A stretch of 64,000 nt of DNA from Nitrosomonas sp. Nm51. GTDB taxonomy: Bacteria > Pseudomonadota > Gammaproteobacteria > Burkholderiales > Nitrosomonadaceae. The stretch covers positions 151,841 through 215,840 of the forward strand of contig NZ_FOGH01000001.1 in the NCBI RefSeq assembly GCF_900111165.1. Direction: 5' to 3'. Numbering within the stretch: position 1 is the first letter of the stretch; every line of letters starts with the position of its first letter. The position numbers were made by a program, and so were the translations under genes. The notes under the pieces are model-generated. The model did not search any database. It was given only the letters and a program-made list of their open reading frames with translations, and was not told where the DNA came from. This document shows positions 42,533 through 52,925 of the stretch, in pieces.

Positions 42533-44833
42533 TCATCTGGAGCCTTTCCGGCTGCGCCAGCAATTGCCGCTCAATAGCGTTGAGATTGTATCTGCATGGA
42601 CGGATTTGCTGAACAGATAACCCTGTACTGTTTCGCAGCCCAGTTTTTTTAGCATGTTTAGTTGGTTTGTTGTTTCAATACCCTCTGCAATAATTCCATA
42701 ACCAAGTTTGTGTCCCATTTCAATCATGGAACTGACCAAGGTTAGTGTTTTGTTATCGTCAAGCATGTCGTCGACAAAGTATTTGCCGATTTTAAGGCGG
42801 TCTGCATTGAGGTGTCTAAGTGAAGCAAACGACGAATGACCGGTTCCGAAGCCGTCAATTGCCAGGAACACGCCCATATCCTTGAGTTTCTGGAAAATTG
42901 ACAGATTCCGTGAATCAGTCTGTGCAATGCTTTCGGTCACTTCTAGTTCCAGTTCATCCGGCATGATGCCTGTTTCGTCGATTACTCGTTTGACCAGTGA
43001 CACAAAATCCTTATCGAGAAACAGGCTTGAAGAAATATTTACCGCCATACGAAGTGTACGATAACCCGCTATCTTCCAGGTAATTAATTGGCTGCAAGCT
43101 GTTTTTAGTATCCATTCAGTCAGTGGCTGAATCATGCCGATTTTTTCGGCCGTAGCGATGAAATCAGCGGGCGGCACCTGTCCAAGTTGCGGATGATGCC
43201 AACGTGCCAATGCCTCAATTCCAGTAATTTCCCCGGAATTTACATTGATTTGAGGCTGATAAGCGAGTGATAGCTGCTTTTTTTCGATAGCTTCCCTTAG
43301 ATTTTGTTCAATCTGAAAACGATACTCGGCTTTGTAAGTAAGCTCTGGTTTATAAAAAGCGTACTGGTTTTTCCCATTTTCCTTTGCCGTATAAAGCGAG
43401 GTATCTGCCGCTTTTAATAAGGTTGACAAGTTTTTCCCGTCATCGGGATAGTGCGCGATGCCAATGCTGCATGAAGGCGTGATTTTTCTGGCGGCAAGCT
43501 CGATGGTTTGAGATATCGCATCAAGGCAGCGCCGTGCAACTTTGGCAGCATAATCATCTTCAATTTCTTCAACCAGAATGCAGAATTCATCGCCACTCAA
43601 GCGTGCAACCAAATCGACATCGCGACAGGTGTTTTTCATGCGTGTCGCCAGCGTCTTGAGCAGTATGTCACCGGTATTATGTCCAAGACTGTCGTTGATA
43701 CCTTTGAAGCCGTCCAGATCGATGAACAGCAATCCGAAACGACGGTTGTGCCGGTTAGCTGCTTTGGTGAATTCTTCGACGTGCTGGTAGAACGATGCGC
43801 GGTTGGCAAGCCCGGTCAGTTCATCAGTATAGGCTAAAGTACGTATACGTTTCTGAGCCTGATCCCGTTCCATGACAATTCCGGCAAGTCTGGCCGCAGA
43901 CTTGAGATCGTTCAGTTCATCTTTGTCTGGGAGAGCGGGGTGGTTGTAATACATGCCAAACGCTCCCAGCACCTTTCCAGAGGAATTTTTTATAGGCTCC
44001 GACCAACAGCAACGCATGCCATGAGGGAGCGCCACATGTTTGATTTTTTCCCATTTGGGGTCCGTTTCAATATTCTCTACAAGCACACGTTCTCCGGTAT
44101 ACGTGGATGTACCGCACGAACCGACACTAGGCCCGTTTTCCAGGCCGCTAACTGCGTCGCAGTATTCCTTTGGCAGGCTTGGCGCGCCACCATGCAAAAG
44201 TTTATTGTCATCCAATTCCAGCATTGAGCATCGCATTCCCGGGTGACGTTCTTCGTACATTAACGCAATTGCATCATAAATGTCCGGTGCCGGGTGGCCG
44301 ATTGCAATCATTTCAAGAATTTTGGTATTTTTATTATCAAATGCTTCCGCTTTTTTCCGTTCTGTTATATCAATGTGCGTTCCTACCAGACGGACAGGTT
44401 TGCCGTCTGTCTCGCGTGTAACTAGAAATGCACGGGATAGAACGAAAATCGCATGCCCATTTTTATGCAGCATGCGCATTTCAACCTCAAATGAACCGAC
44501 ACTGCCAGTCAGGTAGTCCTGAACCTTTTCCCATAGCATACCCCTGTCATCGGGATGAATCAGATTAGTCAGGGTATTTAAATTGTCTTCAAGCTCATGT
44601 TCGCCATAACCCAACATGTTTTTCCAGCGAAGTGAGTAATAAACGTTATTCGTTTCAAGATTCCAGTCCCACAGTCCATCACTGGTGCCGCGCATCGCTA
44701 GAGAAAATCGCTCTTCACTTCTAAGTAGCTCGGTTGTGCGCATTTCAGATAATTGCTTGACAATAGCAAGCTCTGCACGTAGCTGCTGATTTTCTTGAAG
44801 AAGCTGAGAATGTGATGGATTGGTATTGTTCAT
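42533..44833 (-). CDS. PAS-GAF-GGDEF-EAL cyclic di-GMP protein
   Basis: 766 residues, soluble. PAS domain at about 40-160 (DGLWDWNLETNNVYYSLRWK), GAF at about 170-325, GGDEF at about 335-495, EAL at about 505-760. The GGDEF motif is SGDEF (413-417), with I-site RDVD (404-407). In the EAL domain the EALARW signature is intact, but the metal-binding DDFGTG loop reads DGFGTG (Gly661) and the usual KID motif reads KIG (681-683), so phosphodiesterase activity is doubtful. Cyclase or c-di-GMP-binding roles are more likely. GAF ligand unknown. Confidence 0.92.
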   Translation of the reverse strand: MNNTNPSHSQLLQENQQLRAELAIVKQLSEMRTTELLRSEERFSLAMRGTSDGLWDWNLETNNVYYSLRWKNMLGYGEHELEDNLNTLTNLIHPDDRGMLWEKVQDYLTGSVGSFEVEMRMLHKNGHAIFVLSRAFLVTRETDGKPVRLVGTHIDITERKKAEAFDNKNTKILEMIAIGHPAPDIYDAIALMYEERHPGMRCSMLELDDNKLLHGGAPSLPKEYCDAVSGLENGPSVGSCGTSTYTGERVLVENIETDPKWEKIKHVALPHGMRCCWSEPIKNSSGKVLGAFGMYYNHPALPDKDELNDLKSAARLAGIVMERDQAQKRIRTLAYTDELTGLANRASFYQHVEEFTKAANRHNRRFGLLFIDLDGFKGINDSLGHNTGDILLKTLATRMKNTCRDVDLVARLSGDEFCILVEEIEDDYAAKVARRCLDAISQTIELAARKITPSCSIGIAHYPDDGKNLSTLLKAADTSLYTAKENGKNQYAFYKPELTYKAEYRFQIEQNLREAIEKKQLSLAYQPQINVNSGEITGIEALARWHHPQLGQVPPADFIATAEKIGMIQPLTEWILKTACSQLITWKIAGYRTLRMAVNISSSLFLDKDFVSLVKRVIDETGIMPDELELEVTESIAQTDSRNLSIFQKLKDMGVFLAIDGFGTGHSSFASLRHLNADRLKIGKYFVDDMLDDNKTLTLVSSMIEMGHKLGYGIIAEGIETTNQLNMLKKLGCETVQGYLFSKSVHADTISTLLSGNCWRSRKGSR

Positions 44834-45571
44834 GTATTACGCACTATTTATATTGCTGGACTGTTGACAATCAATATAGTCGAAATCTGATTCAATCAGC
44901 AAAGGGTCTGCAAAGGGTTAACTCAGTATACTGCGTCGATTGTGTGTATATTTAGCAACGCGTTTCTTTCGCGTCGAGTCCGCTTGTGGAAATGCATAAC
45001 AAAATGAAATGAATACAATGCTTATAAATTACCATTATAAACATTCAAAGCGTGCTTTATGTGAAAACCATATTAACAGGTTGAGTGTTTTCCTGTTAAA
45101 AAGTAAATTTAAAAAATCTGTGTTGCATTGCAGTGTCAAAAGCAGGTTCGTAATGTGCGCATTCATGTATAAATACAGTCTTTTTATCTGTTCTTTTACC
45201 TTGCATTGTCTGCCAAGAAACATTTTCTGTTTTTTTAACAGTCTGTTAAATCAGTTTCTGTGCGCGATTGATTACAAAGCTGATAAGGTAAGCTTGATTT
45301 CCTGTTTTCAAAACCGGGAAATAAACGGTTTTTCGATGCTTTATTGCTATTGCAAAATGCTTTGTAGTGCTATCCACCGATTTTTGGCGTCTGTTACATC
45401 AATACGCCAGTCTTTGTAATTTTGTTATTTTGAGGCCTGTTGCATAATCGGGTGAGGGCGGCTATTAGCCGGTGACATCATTCTTCATGCGGCGGTGCGC
45501 GGCGGACCGTTGCCATTTTTGTAGACTCTGCCGCATCTCACCAGACGTGTGGCAGCAATTCTGATCAGACG
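44834..45571. other. 738-bp gap with no supported gene
   Basis: A+T-rich sequence. A 136-codon frame (45009-45419, plus strand) is rich in Cys, Phe and Lys with no ribosome site and no protein-like pattern, so I do not call it. The segment 45428-45560 is G+C-richer and may hold a decayed repeat, but no inverted structure is convincing. Confidence 0.5.
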
Positions 45572-46363
45572 TTATTCAAGACAATTTCTATGACTTGTTT
45601 TCTTGAGCGTGCGCCTGGCGTAATAGGCGAAACCCACAGCACTGCGTTGTGCGCGAAGTATCCAGTCATGCGCTTCGCGTCCCAGCGCCGGTTCAATAGA
45701 CTTAATTGTTCCGGCAGCACTGGCGAGTAATTGCATTTTTGCGGCACGCTCGAACGCTATTGCCAGCAGACATGATTCTTCAATGCTGGTGCAGGCAACA
45801 AGCAAGCCATGATGCGCAAGTAGAATGGCACGTTTTGTACCGATCGCTTTGGCAATCAATTCGCCTTCCTCATTGCCGACGGGAACGCCCGGCCATTTCG
45901 GTAAAAAAGCCACGTCATCATAAAGTACACAGTTATCCATATGAGAGATTTCCAGCGGAATTTCAAGCATGCTCAGCGCGGCGGTATGGACAGCGTGCGT
46001 ATGGATGATGCATTGCACGTCCGGTCGTGCACGGTATAACCATGAATGAAAACGATTTGCAGGGTTGGCCATACCGTCGCCCTGCAGTACGTCCAGATCT
46101 TCGTTCACAAGCAGCAGATTGCCGGCGCAGATTTCATCAAAACCCAGCCCCAAACGTTGTGTCAGATAAGTGCCCGGCTTTTCACTGCGCGCAGTAATCT
46201 GGCCGGCGAGGCCGGAGTCATGACCATTATCGAACAGAATGCGGCAAGCTAACGCCAGTTTCTGTGCCGGACTGTATTGCGTGCCTTGCAAATGCGTATC
46301 CATTTGCCCGAAGGATTGTTTGATTAATTCGTTCTTGTCAAGGTTAAAGGTATCCGTGCTCAT
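45572..46363 (-). CDS. Class II aldolase/adducin family protein
   Basis: 263 residues. Metal-site histidines appear in IIHTHAVHTAAL; LAHHGLLVACTSIEESCLLAIAFERAAKMQLLA is the C-terminal part of the site. The N-terminal LACRILFDNGHDSGLAGQITAR is the usual family region. These zinc enzymes act on phosphorylated sugars or are decarboxylase-like in other contexts. No partner sugar genes are adjacent, so the substrate cannot be given. Confidence 0.88.
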   Translation of the reverse strand: MSTDTFNLDKNELIKQSFGQMDTHLQGTQYSPAQKLALACRILFDNGHDSGLAGQITARSEKPGTYLTQRLGLGFDEICAGNLLLVNEDLDVLQGDGMANPANRFHSWLYRARPDVQCIIHTHAVHTAALSMLEIPLEISHMDNCVLYDDVAFLPKWPGVPVGNEEGELIAKAIGTKRAILLAHHGLLVACTSIEESCLLAIAFERAAKMQLLASAAGTIKSIEPALGREAHDWILRAQRSAVGFAYYARRTLKKTSHRNCLE

Positions 46364-46405
46364 GTGTCTCCGGTTGCTTTGGTATCGATAAAATATTGCC
46401 TGATA

Positions 46406-46449
46406 GTATTTGTTATCAGGTTGTTAGAAAGCTATCTGCGGCCAGTTAA
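46406..46449 (+). repeat. Short dispersed repeat, copy 2
   Basis: Similar to 31771-31809 (ATCAGGTTGTTAGAAAGCTA followed by TCTGC). It lies in the short gap between the class II aldolase and SDR genes. Confidence 0.45.
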
Positions 46450-46462
46450 GCCGCCAAGAATC

Positions 46463-47161
46463 TCACCACGGAATGATTTGACCATCATAGGAAAAAAACT
46501 TTCCGGAATCTGTATGCGTCAATTCTTCGATAACGTGACGCATTCCCGATACACTTTTTTCAGTTGAAATTAATGCGTTCGGGCCACCCATGTCCGTCCT
46601 GACCCAGCCGGGATGCAGTAATCCAACGATAACACCTTTGGGTTCCAGATCGATCGCCAAGCTTTTCATGACAATATTAACAGCCGATTTACTCGAACGA
46701 TACACATAACTGCCGCCGCCGCGGTTATCGGAAACGCTCCCCATTTTACTGGTTACCGTCACGATTTTTTTCAATTCGCTTTTTGCGACTTGCGCATAAA
46801 ATGCATCCGCCATCTTTAAAGGCGCCATGGTATTGATTCGGAACGCATAAGCCCATGCATCATAGTCAATTTGATGAAAGCTGGCGCCGCGGGCAACCGG
46901 ATAGACGCCCGCGTTATTGATCAGTAAATCGATTTTTTCTGTCGACATTGCTTGCGACAGTTGTTCAATTTGCGGGTGGTTATCTAAGTCGAGCGCATGG
47001 AGCTGAATTGCATCAGGATACTGTGCAGCCAACCGGTTCAACGCGTTTGAAGTCGACAGATTGCGCGCGCATGCATGAACCCGCCAGCCGTCATGCGCAT
47101 ACTGGCGTACAAACTCCAGACCGATACCCCGGTTTGCTCCGGTAATTAAAACTGTTTTCAT
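46463..47161 (-). CDS. Short-chain dehydrogenase/reductase
   Basis: About 232 residues from the ATG at 47161. The Rossmann motif TGANRGIGLEFV binds NAD(P); LINNAGVYP is the NNAG motif; YRSSKSAVN carries the catalytic Tyr-x3-Lys, preceded by a Ser region (VTSKMGS). The pattern resembles the C-factor/carbonyl-reductase-like SDR group (LEPKGVIVGLLHPGWVRTDMGG). Substrate unknown. Confidence 0.92.
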   Translation of the reverse strand: MKTVLITGANRGIGLEFVRQYAHDGWRVHACARNLSTSNALNRLAAQYPDAIQLHALDLDNHPQIEQLSQAMSTEKIDLLINNAGVYPVARGASFHQIDYDAWAYAFRINTMAPLKMADAFYAQVAKSELKKIVTVTSKMGSVSDNRGGGSYVYRSSKSAVNIVMKSLAIDLEPKGVIVGLLHPGWVRTDMGGPNALISTEKSVSGMRHVIEELTHTDSGKFFSYDGQIIPW

Positions 47162-47394
47162 TTGATTTGTGATTCCTGTCAATTATTGGTGAAGCATACA
47201 AGATTGTTATTATATTGTTTGATTTTTAAAAATGCCTTTTCAATGAACCTATTTGAATCTATTTATGGCTCAAGTATATCCATATACGCCTTTAACAGAG
47301 AGCGAGTGATTTTTTTTATTCTATCAATCAATGAATTAAATTCAAAACATATAATCTGCTACAGAACTGAAAAACATGAAAAAGCTGTCAAGTC

Positions 47395-47424
47395 TTGTCT
47401 AACCAGTCTCTGCTGAGGTATAGT
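47395..47424 (+). promoter_or_regulatory. Promoter of the glycine riboswitch-gcv operon
   Basis: TTGTCT (47395) and TATAGT (47419) are separated by 18 bp. Transcription would start near 47431, about 15 nt before the riboswitch begins. Confidence 0.6.
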
Positions 47425-47445
47425 GCGGGCTCAGCCAAAACATAT

Positions 47446-47656
47446 GTTCAAGCAGGAGAGCGCGCTCGGCAATTGAATGATCCGAGCGCCGCCGAAGGCG
47501 TAACTCCCCGGAATCGCTCAGGCATGGTCAGACATAGTTTCTCCCTGGGAACCGCTTGAAACAGGCAATCTGGAGAGTGTCAGGTATTGAGACTGACCAC
47601 CGAAGGGGCACGCGGTATTGATCTGCAAATCTCTCAGGTAAAAGGACAGAGGGGTG
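47446..47656 (+). promoter_or_regulatory. Tandem glycine riboswitch
   Basis: Two successive aptamers. Aptamer 1 (about 47452-47550) contains CAGGAGAGC, GCCGCCGAAGGCGTAAC and ATCGCTCAGGCATGG. Aptamer 2 (about 47570-47656) contains CTGGAGAG, CACCGAAGGGGCA and AATCTCTCAGGTAAAAGGAC, ending CAGAGGGG. These are the conserved blocks of the gcvT RNA motif. It binds glycine and normally switches on the cleavage system when glycine is plentiful. The gcvT start lies 60 nt downstream. Confidence 0.95.
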
Positions 47657-47715
47657 AATTTCTAAGTGCATCATGTCTGTATGATGACTTATTTTTAATA
47701 CCGGGAGAGTAGTCC

Positions 47716-48807
47716 GTGCTGAGAAAAACACCCCTGAATCAGACGCATCGCGAAATGAATGCCAAAATGGTGGACTTTGGCGGCTGGGATATGCCGCTGC
47801 ATTATGGATCACAGCTTGATGAGCATCACAAAGTCCGTCAGGATGCAGGCATGTTCGATGTCTCGCACATGTTGCCCATTGACATAAAAGGCGCAAACGC
47901 GCGCGGTTTCCTGCGGCAACTGGTCGCCAATAATGTTGATAAGCTGTCTATTCCCGGAAAAGCGCTGTACACCTGTATGTTGACACCGGAGGGCGGTGTC
48001 ATTGATGATCTTATTGTTTACTTCTTATCTGAAACCTGGTTCCGGATCGTTGTCAATGCCGGCACGGCCGATAAAGATGTAGACTGGATATTTAAACAGC
48101 GGGATGCTGCTGCCCCCGGTCTGGAAATTTCACCACGGCGCGACCTGGCCATGGTCGCTGTGCAGGGACCCAATGCACGCGCCAAGGTCTGGCAAGTGAT
48201 TCCGGGTGCAAAAGCTGCAACGGAAGAATTGAAGCTGTTTCAATCCGTTACATTGAATCATTTCTTTATCGCGCGAACCGGCTATACCGGAGAAGACGGT
48301 TTTGAGATTATGTTACCTGCCGAAGAGTCACCGGCATTCTGGAAAGCACTGCATGGTGAAGGCGTGGCGCCTGCAGGACTGGGTGCGCGTGATACCCTGC
48401 GTCTGGAAGCCGGGATGAATCTGTATGGACAGGATATGGATGAAACGACATCGCCATTGGAATCGGGACTCGGATGGACGGTCGATTTAAAAAGCGAGCG
48501 GGATTTTATCGGCAAGCAGGCGTTGCTCGATTCAACAGTCACGCAGCATCTGGTCGGATTGCTATTGCTGGACCGTGGTGTTCTCAGAAGTCATCAAAAA
48601 GTTGTTGCGCAACATGACGGCAGGGAGTTTGAAGGAGAAATTACCAGCGGTGGATTCTCGCCAACCATTAATCAGTCTATCGCCCTGGCCCGTATTGCTA
48701 TCGAAATAGTTCCGGATGAGGAAGTACACGTGCTGGTCAGAGATAAGAAATTGCGTGCCAAAGTGGTAAAATACCCATTTGTACGGAACGGGAAAGTTCT
48801 GACTTAA
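47716..48807 (+). CDS. gcvT: Aminomethyltransferase (glycine cleavage T protein)
   Basis: 363 residues. T-protein takes the aminomethyl group from the lipoyl arm of GcvH and passes one carbon to tetrahydrofolate, releasing ammonia. Family stretches: [70 protein letters not shown]. Length is standard. It is the first gene after the glycine riboswitch and the start of a five-gene run with gcvH, gcvPA, tpx and gcvPB. Confidence 0.97.
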   Translation: MLRKTPLNQTHREMNAKMVDFGGWDMPLHYGSQLDEHHKVRQDAGMFDVSHMLPIDIKGANARGFLRQLVANNVDKLSIPGKALYTCMLTPEGGVIDDLIVYFLSETWFRIVVNAGTADKDVDWIFKQRDAAAPGLEISPRRDLAMVAVQGPNARAKVWQVIPGAKAATEELKLFQSVTLNHFFIARTGYTGEDGFEIMLPAEESPAFWKALHGEGVAPAGLGARDTLRLEAGMNLYGQDMDETTSPLESGLGWTVDLKSERDFIGKQALLDSTVTQHLVGLLLLDRGVLRSHQKVVAQHDGREFEGEITSGGFSPTINQSIALARIAIEIVPDEEVHVLVRDKKLRAKVVKYPFVRNGKVLT

Positions 48808-48847
48808 ATCTGGGGTCATCAATCAATATCAAATCCGGAGTAAATAT

Positions 48848-49237
48848 ATGAGTATTCCAACAGATCTGAAATACACCAAGTCACATGAATGGGTGAAAAC
48901 TGAGGCGGACGGGAATGTCAGCGTCGGCATCACCGATCATGCGCAGGAGTTGCTGGGAGACATGGTCTTTGTCGAACTGCCGCAAGTCGGCGATACATTC
49001 ACGCAAAAACAGGAATGCGCTGTGGCTGAATCCGTTAAAGCGGCGGCGGATGTTTATTCCCCGGTTTCGGGCGAGGTCACTGAAGTTAATTCAGCGCTGG
49101 CCGACAATCCCGAAAATATCAATCAGGATGCCTTTGGTTCCTGGCTTTTTAAATTGAAGCCCAGCAATCCGGCAGAACTGGAGGGTTTATTTGATGCAGC
49201 CGGCTATCAAGCTTTACTGGACAACGAAGAGCATTAA
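48848..49237 (+). CDS. gcvH: Glycine cleavage H protein
   Basis: 129 residues. The lipoyl-bearing lysine is Lys64 in [30 protein letters not shown] is the usual start. The shuttle protein carries the aminomethyl group from the P-protein to GcvT on its lipoyl arm. Preceded by CCGGAGTAAATAT. Confidence 0.97.
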   Translation: MSIPTDLKYTKSHEWVKTEADGNVSVGITDHAQELLGDMVFVELPQVGDTFTQKQECAVAESVKAAADVYSPVSGEVTEVNSALADNPENINQDAFGSWLFKLKPSNPAELEGLFDAAGYQALLDNEEH

Positions 49238-49304
49238 TCCGGGGCCTGTAGTACTGCTTGCTCTTTCATTCATATTTTATTTAGAGATTGATTCATAATT
49301 CACC

Positions 49305-50657
49305 ATGCCGTTTATTCCACATACACAAGAAGATATTGCTGAAATGCTGACAAGCATTGGCGCAGATTCAATTGAGACGCTTTTTGATGAAATCCCGGAT
49401 AACCTGAAAAGTGGCGGGTTAAACAATGTTCCGCCCGGATTGAGCGAAATGGAAATCACACGCTTGATGATGGAACGCGCCAATCAGGACGGTTTTTATC
49501 AGAATTTTATCGGTGCGGGCGCCTATGAACATCATATACCTGCCGCTGTCTGGCAAATTACGACCCGTGGTGAATTTTATTCCTCATATACGCCTTATCA
49601 GGCTGAAGCCAGCCAGGGAACCCTGCAGTTATTGTATGAGTACCAGACGATGATGGCTTCGTTGACCGGCATGGATGTTTCCAATGCCAGTCTGTATGAC
49701 GGCGCTACCGCACTGGCTGAAGCCGTGTTAATGGCTGTACGGTCGCATAGATCGTCCCGGCGCATTCTGATGCCGCAAACAGTGCATCCGGTCTATAAGA
49801 AAGTGGTGCGCGCCATTGTCGGTAACCAGAAAATTGACATTGTCGAGTTACCATTCTGCACAGAAGCCGGGCGTATTTTACCGGAATCGCTGAAAAAATT
49901 TGACAACGAAGAGTTTGCCGCGCTTGTGATACCTCAGCCGAATTTTTTTGGTGTGCTGGAGCAGGTTGACGAACTTACCGACTGGGCGCATAGTAAAAAG
50001 GCATTGGCTATCGGCGTTGTCAATCCGGTATCTCTGGCCTTGTTAACGCCGCCAGGAGAATGGGGCAGTGACGGTGCGGATATTGCTGTTGGCGAAGGAC
50101 AGCCGTTAGGCATACCCCTGTCCAGCGGCGGTCCTTATTTTGGTTTCATGGCATGCAAGAACAGCCTGATTCGCCAGCTTCCCGGCAGAGTCATCGGCCG
50201 CACCAACGATCTGGATGGCAAACAGGGTTTTGTATTGACGCTGCAGGCCCGTGAGCAGCATATTCGCAGATCCAAGGCAACCTCGAATATTTGCACCAAT
50301 CAGGGGCTAATGGTTACCGCAGCGACCATTTACATGTCTTTGCTCGGACCGGACGGTTTGCGCCGTGTCGCTCAGCATTCACATGTCAACACGGTAAATC
50401 TGGTTCAGAAACTTGAAAAAATCTCCGGTGTCAAGAGCGTATTCAGTAGTCCGTTTTTCCATGAAGCTGCGTTGAAACTGTCAAAGCCGGTTGATGATGT
50501 TCTGGCTGAGATGAAAGATAAAGGCATTCTGGCCGGTTTGAATCTGCAGGCGTTTTATCCTGAGATGGACAATACCCTGCTGGTCTGTGCAACCGAGACG
50601 AAAACTGCCGGAGATATCCAGAATTACGTCACGCAATTTGAACAGGCGCTTCAATAA
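49305..50657 (+). CDS. gcvPA: Glycine dehydrogenase (decarboxylating) subunit 1
   Basis: 450 residues, the N-terminal half of the split P-protein. [38 protein letters not shown] and [20 protein letters not shown] are family-typical. It pairs with GcvPB to form the PLP-dependent glycine decarboxylase. A split gcvP is one reason to suspect a Nitrosomonas-like betaproteobacterium over enterics, which have a fused form. Confidence 0.96.
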   Translation: MPFIPHTQEDIAEMLTSIGADSIETLFDEIPDNLKSGGLNNVPPGLSEMEITRLMMERANQDGFYQNFIGAGAYEHHIPAAVWQITTRGEFYSSYTPYQAEASQGTLQLLYEYQTMMASLTGMDVSNASLYDGATALAEAVLMAVRSHRSSRRILMPQTVHPVYKKVVRAIVGNQKIDIVELPFCTEAGRILPESLKKFDNEEFAALVIPQPNFFGVLEQVDELTDWAHSKKALAIGVVNPVSLALLTPPGEWGSDGADIAVGEGQPLGIPLSSGGPYFGFMACKNSLIRQLPGRVIGRTNDLDGKQGFVLTLQAREQHIRRSKATSNICTNQGLMVTAATIYMSLLGPDGLRRVAQHSHVNTVNLVQKLEKISGVKSVFSSPFFHEAALKLSKPVDDVLAEMKDKGILAGLNLQAFYPEMDNTLLVCATETKTAGDIQNYVTQFEQALQ

Positions 50658-50740
50658 TCAGATAGACAGGCGCACATCGCGCCTGGGTTAGGCGTCTAGT
50701 ACAGTCATATCCATAAACCATTAAAAATGAGGGAAAGATT

Positions 50741-51235
50741 ATGGTCACACACTTAGGTAATCCAATTCGCGTTGAAGGCGCTTTTCCAAAAGTCGGCCAG
50801 AAAGCACCGGCTTTTTCACTGGTTAACCGGGATCTGGAAGATGTCACGCTGGATCATTTCGCTGGCAAGAAAAAGGTGCTGAACATAGTTCCAAGTCTGG
50901 ATACACCTGTCTGCGCGCTTTCTACGCGAAAATTCAACGAACAAGCCAGCAATATGGATAATACGGTTGTGCTTATAATCGCAGCTGATTTGCCTTTTGC
51001 CATGAGTCGTTTTTGCGATACTGAGAATTTGGATAAAGTGGTTACGCTATCGACCATGCGCGGCGCAAACTTCATGACAGACTATGGTGTGGCTATCGCA
51101 GAGGGACCGTTTGCGGGTATTACCGCGCGCGCTGTTGTCGTTCTCGATGAATCGAATACGGTTGTTCATGCCGAGCTCGTTTCGGAAATTGCTGATGAAC
51201 CCAATTATGATGCTGCGCTGGCTGCATTGAAATAA
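50741..51235 (+). CDS. tpx: Thiol peroxidase Tpx
   Basis: 164 residues. Atypical 2-Cys peroxiredoxin that reduces hydroperoxides with thioredoxin. The peroxidatic cysteine is Cys58 in [17 protein letters not shown] and the resolving Cys92 in [12 protein letters not shown]. Start preceded by GAGGGAAAGATT. It sits between the two P-protein genes, an unusual insertion that implies co-expression with glycine catabolism. Confidence 0.96.
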   Translation: MVTHLGNPIRVEGAFPKVGQKAPAFSLVNRDLEDVTLDHFAGKKKVLNIVPSLDTPVCALSTRKFNEQASNMDNTVVLIIAADLPFAMSRFCDTENLDKVVTLSTMRGANFMTDYGVAIAEGPFAGITARAVVVLDESNTVVHAELVSEIADEPNYDAALAALK

Positions 51236-51256
51236 CTTTACACGCGATATCTAACG

Positions 51257-52708
51257 ATGCTGATATTTGAACAAGCACGCCCCGGCCGTCGAAACTATTC
51301 GCAAGCGCCGACAACAACTGCAGATGCAGACGGTATTCCCGAGCAGTTTCGGCGCAAAAAACAACCTTTACTGCCAGAAGTATCCGAAATGGATACAGTC
51401 CGTCACTACACGCGATTGTCACAAAAAAATTTCTCGATTGACACTGAATTTTATCCGCTCGGCTCATGCACCATGAAATATAATCCGCGTGCGTGCAATG
51501 CACTGGCCATGCTGCCGCAATTTTTAGGCAGGCACCCGCTTGCTCCGGAAGATACGGGTCAGGGCTTTCTTGCCTGTATGTATGATTTGCAGGAAATCCT
51601 GAAAGACGTAACCGGCATGGCCGGTATGAGTCTGGCGCCAATGGCCGGTGCCCAGGGTGAATTAATCGGTGTCATGATGATCCGCGCCTATCATGAATCG
51701 CGCGGTGATTATGAACGTACAGAGATTATTGTGCCCGATGCGGCGCATGGGACCAATCCGGCAACAGCTGTTATGTGCGGATTTAAAGTTGTGGAAATCG
51801 CTACTGACAAGGAGGGCAATGTTGATCTCAATGCCCTAAAAGCGGCGGTTGGTCCGCAAACTGCAGGGTTGATGCTGACCAATCCTTCCACCTTGGGCGT
51901 TTTTGAAGAAAATGTTACTGAAATGAGCCGTGTTGTCCATGAGGCTGGGGGGTTATTGTATTACGACGGCGCAAATCTGAATGCAGTGCTGGGTAAAGTC
52001 AAGCCCGGTGATATGGGGTTTGATGTTATTCATATTAATCTGCATAAGACTTTTTCCACACCGCATGGCGGTGGTGGACCCGGTTCAGCGCCGGTTGGTG
52101 TGGCCAAACGTTTGTTGCCATTTCTGCCGGTCCCCTTTGTGGTATTTGAGAATGGGGCATACCGTTGGGTTGCCGAAAAGGAAATGCCGCAATCCATCGG
52201 CCGTCTTTCCGCGCACATGGGTAATGCCGGTGTACTGCTGCGTGCATATATTTATGTGCGCCTGCTGGGCAGAGACGGTATGCATCGGGTCGCCGAATTT
52301 GCCACGTTGAATGCCAATTATTTGATGGCCGAGCTAAAAAAAGCCGGTTTTGAGATTGCCTATCCGACACGGCGTGCCAGCCATGAGTTTATCGTTACTT
52401 TAAAAGACGCCAAGGAAAAAACGGGCCTTACAGCGATGAATCTTGCCAAGCGATTGTTGGATAAAGGTTTTCATGCGCCAACAACATATTTTCCGATTCT
52501 CGTTCCTGAATGCCTGTTGATCGAGCCGGCAGAAACCGAGTCCAAACAGACCCTGGATGCGTTTGTAACCGCGATGAAAGAAATTCTCACCGAAATTCAG
52601 GAACAGCCGGATATGGTTAAAAATGCGCCCCATACCATGCCGCTTCGCAAGCTTGACGATGTTAAAGCGGCGCGCGAGCTCGATTTATGCTGGAGACCGG
52701 ACGCTTAA
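51257..52708 (+). CDS. gcvPB: Glycine dehydrogenase (decarboxylating) subunit 2
   Basis: 483 residues, C-terminal half of the split P-protein. The PLP lysine is Lys264 in [31 protein letters not shown] and [20 protein letters not shown] are family hallmarks. It completes the glycine decarboxylase started by gcvPA. Only 21 bp separate it from tpx. Confidence 0.97.
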   Translation: MLIFEQARPGRRNYSQAPTTTADADGIPEQFRRKKQPLLPEVSEMDTVRHYTRLSQKNFSIDTEFYPLGSCTMKYNPRACNALAMLPQFLGRHPLAPEDTGQGFLACMYDLQEILKDVTGMAGMSLAPMAGAQGELIGVMMIRAYHESRGDYERTEIIVPDAAHGTNPATAVMCGFKVVEIATDKEGNVDLNALKAAVGPQTAGLMLTNPSTLGVFEENVTEMSRVVHEAGGLLYYDGANLNAVLGKVKPGDMGFDVIHINLHKTFSTPHGGGGPGSAPVGVAKRLLPFLPVPFVVFENGAYRWVAEKEMPQSIGRLSAHMGNAGVLLRAYIYVRLLGRDGMHRVAEFATLNANYLMAELKKAGFEIAYPTRRASHEFIVTLKDAKEKTGLTAMNLAKRLLDKGFHAPTTYFPILVPECLLIEPAETESKQTLDAFVTAMKEILTEIQEQPDMVKNAPHTMPLRKLDDVKAARELDLCWRPDA

Positions 52709-52925
52709 GCCGGTATTTTTTGAATTTAATTTTCTGCGTTCTAATTTATCGTCGAATGCTGGCAATAAAATAACAGTTTGTTGATGATCTCCTTTTCCTT
52801 TTGTTGTTCAATAGGCAAAAAAGTATCATCAACAACCGCCACAACAGTGACGGACAGCCGTTAAACTGGTTTTCTTTGATGCTCACAATCGAATATCTTT
52901 CTAATTACTCTATAAATTCAATGCT

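Noticed and set aside
45009..45419. 136-codon frame in the A+T-rich gap
   Set aside because: Cys/Phe/Lys-rich composition, no ribosome site, no recognisable pattern; likely chance.
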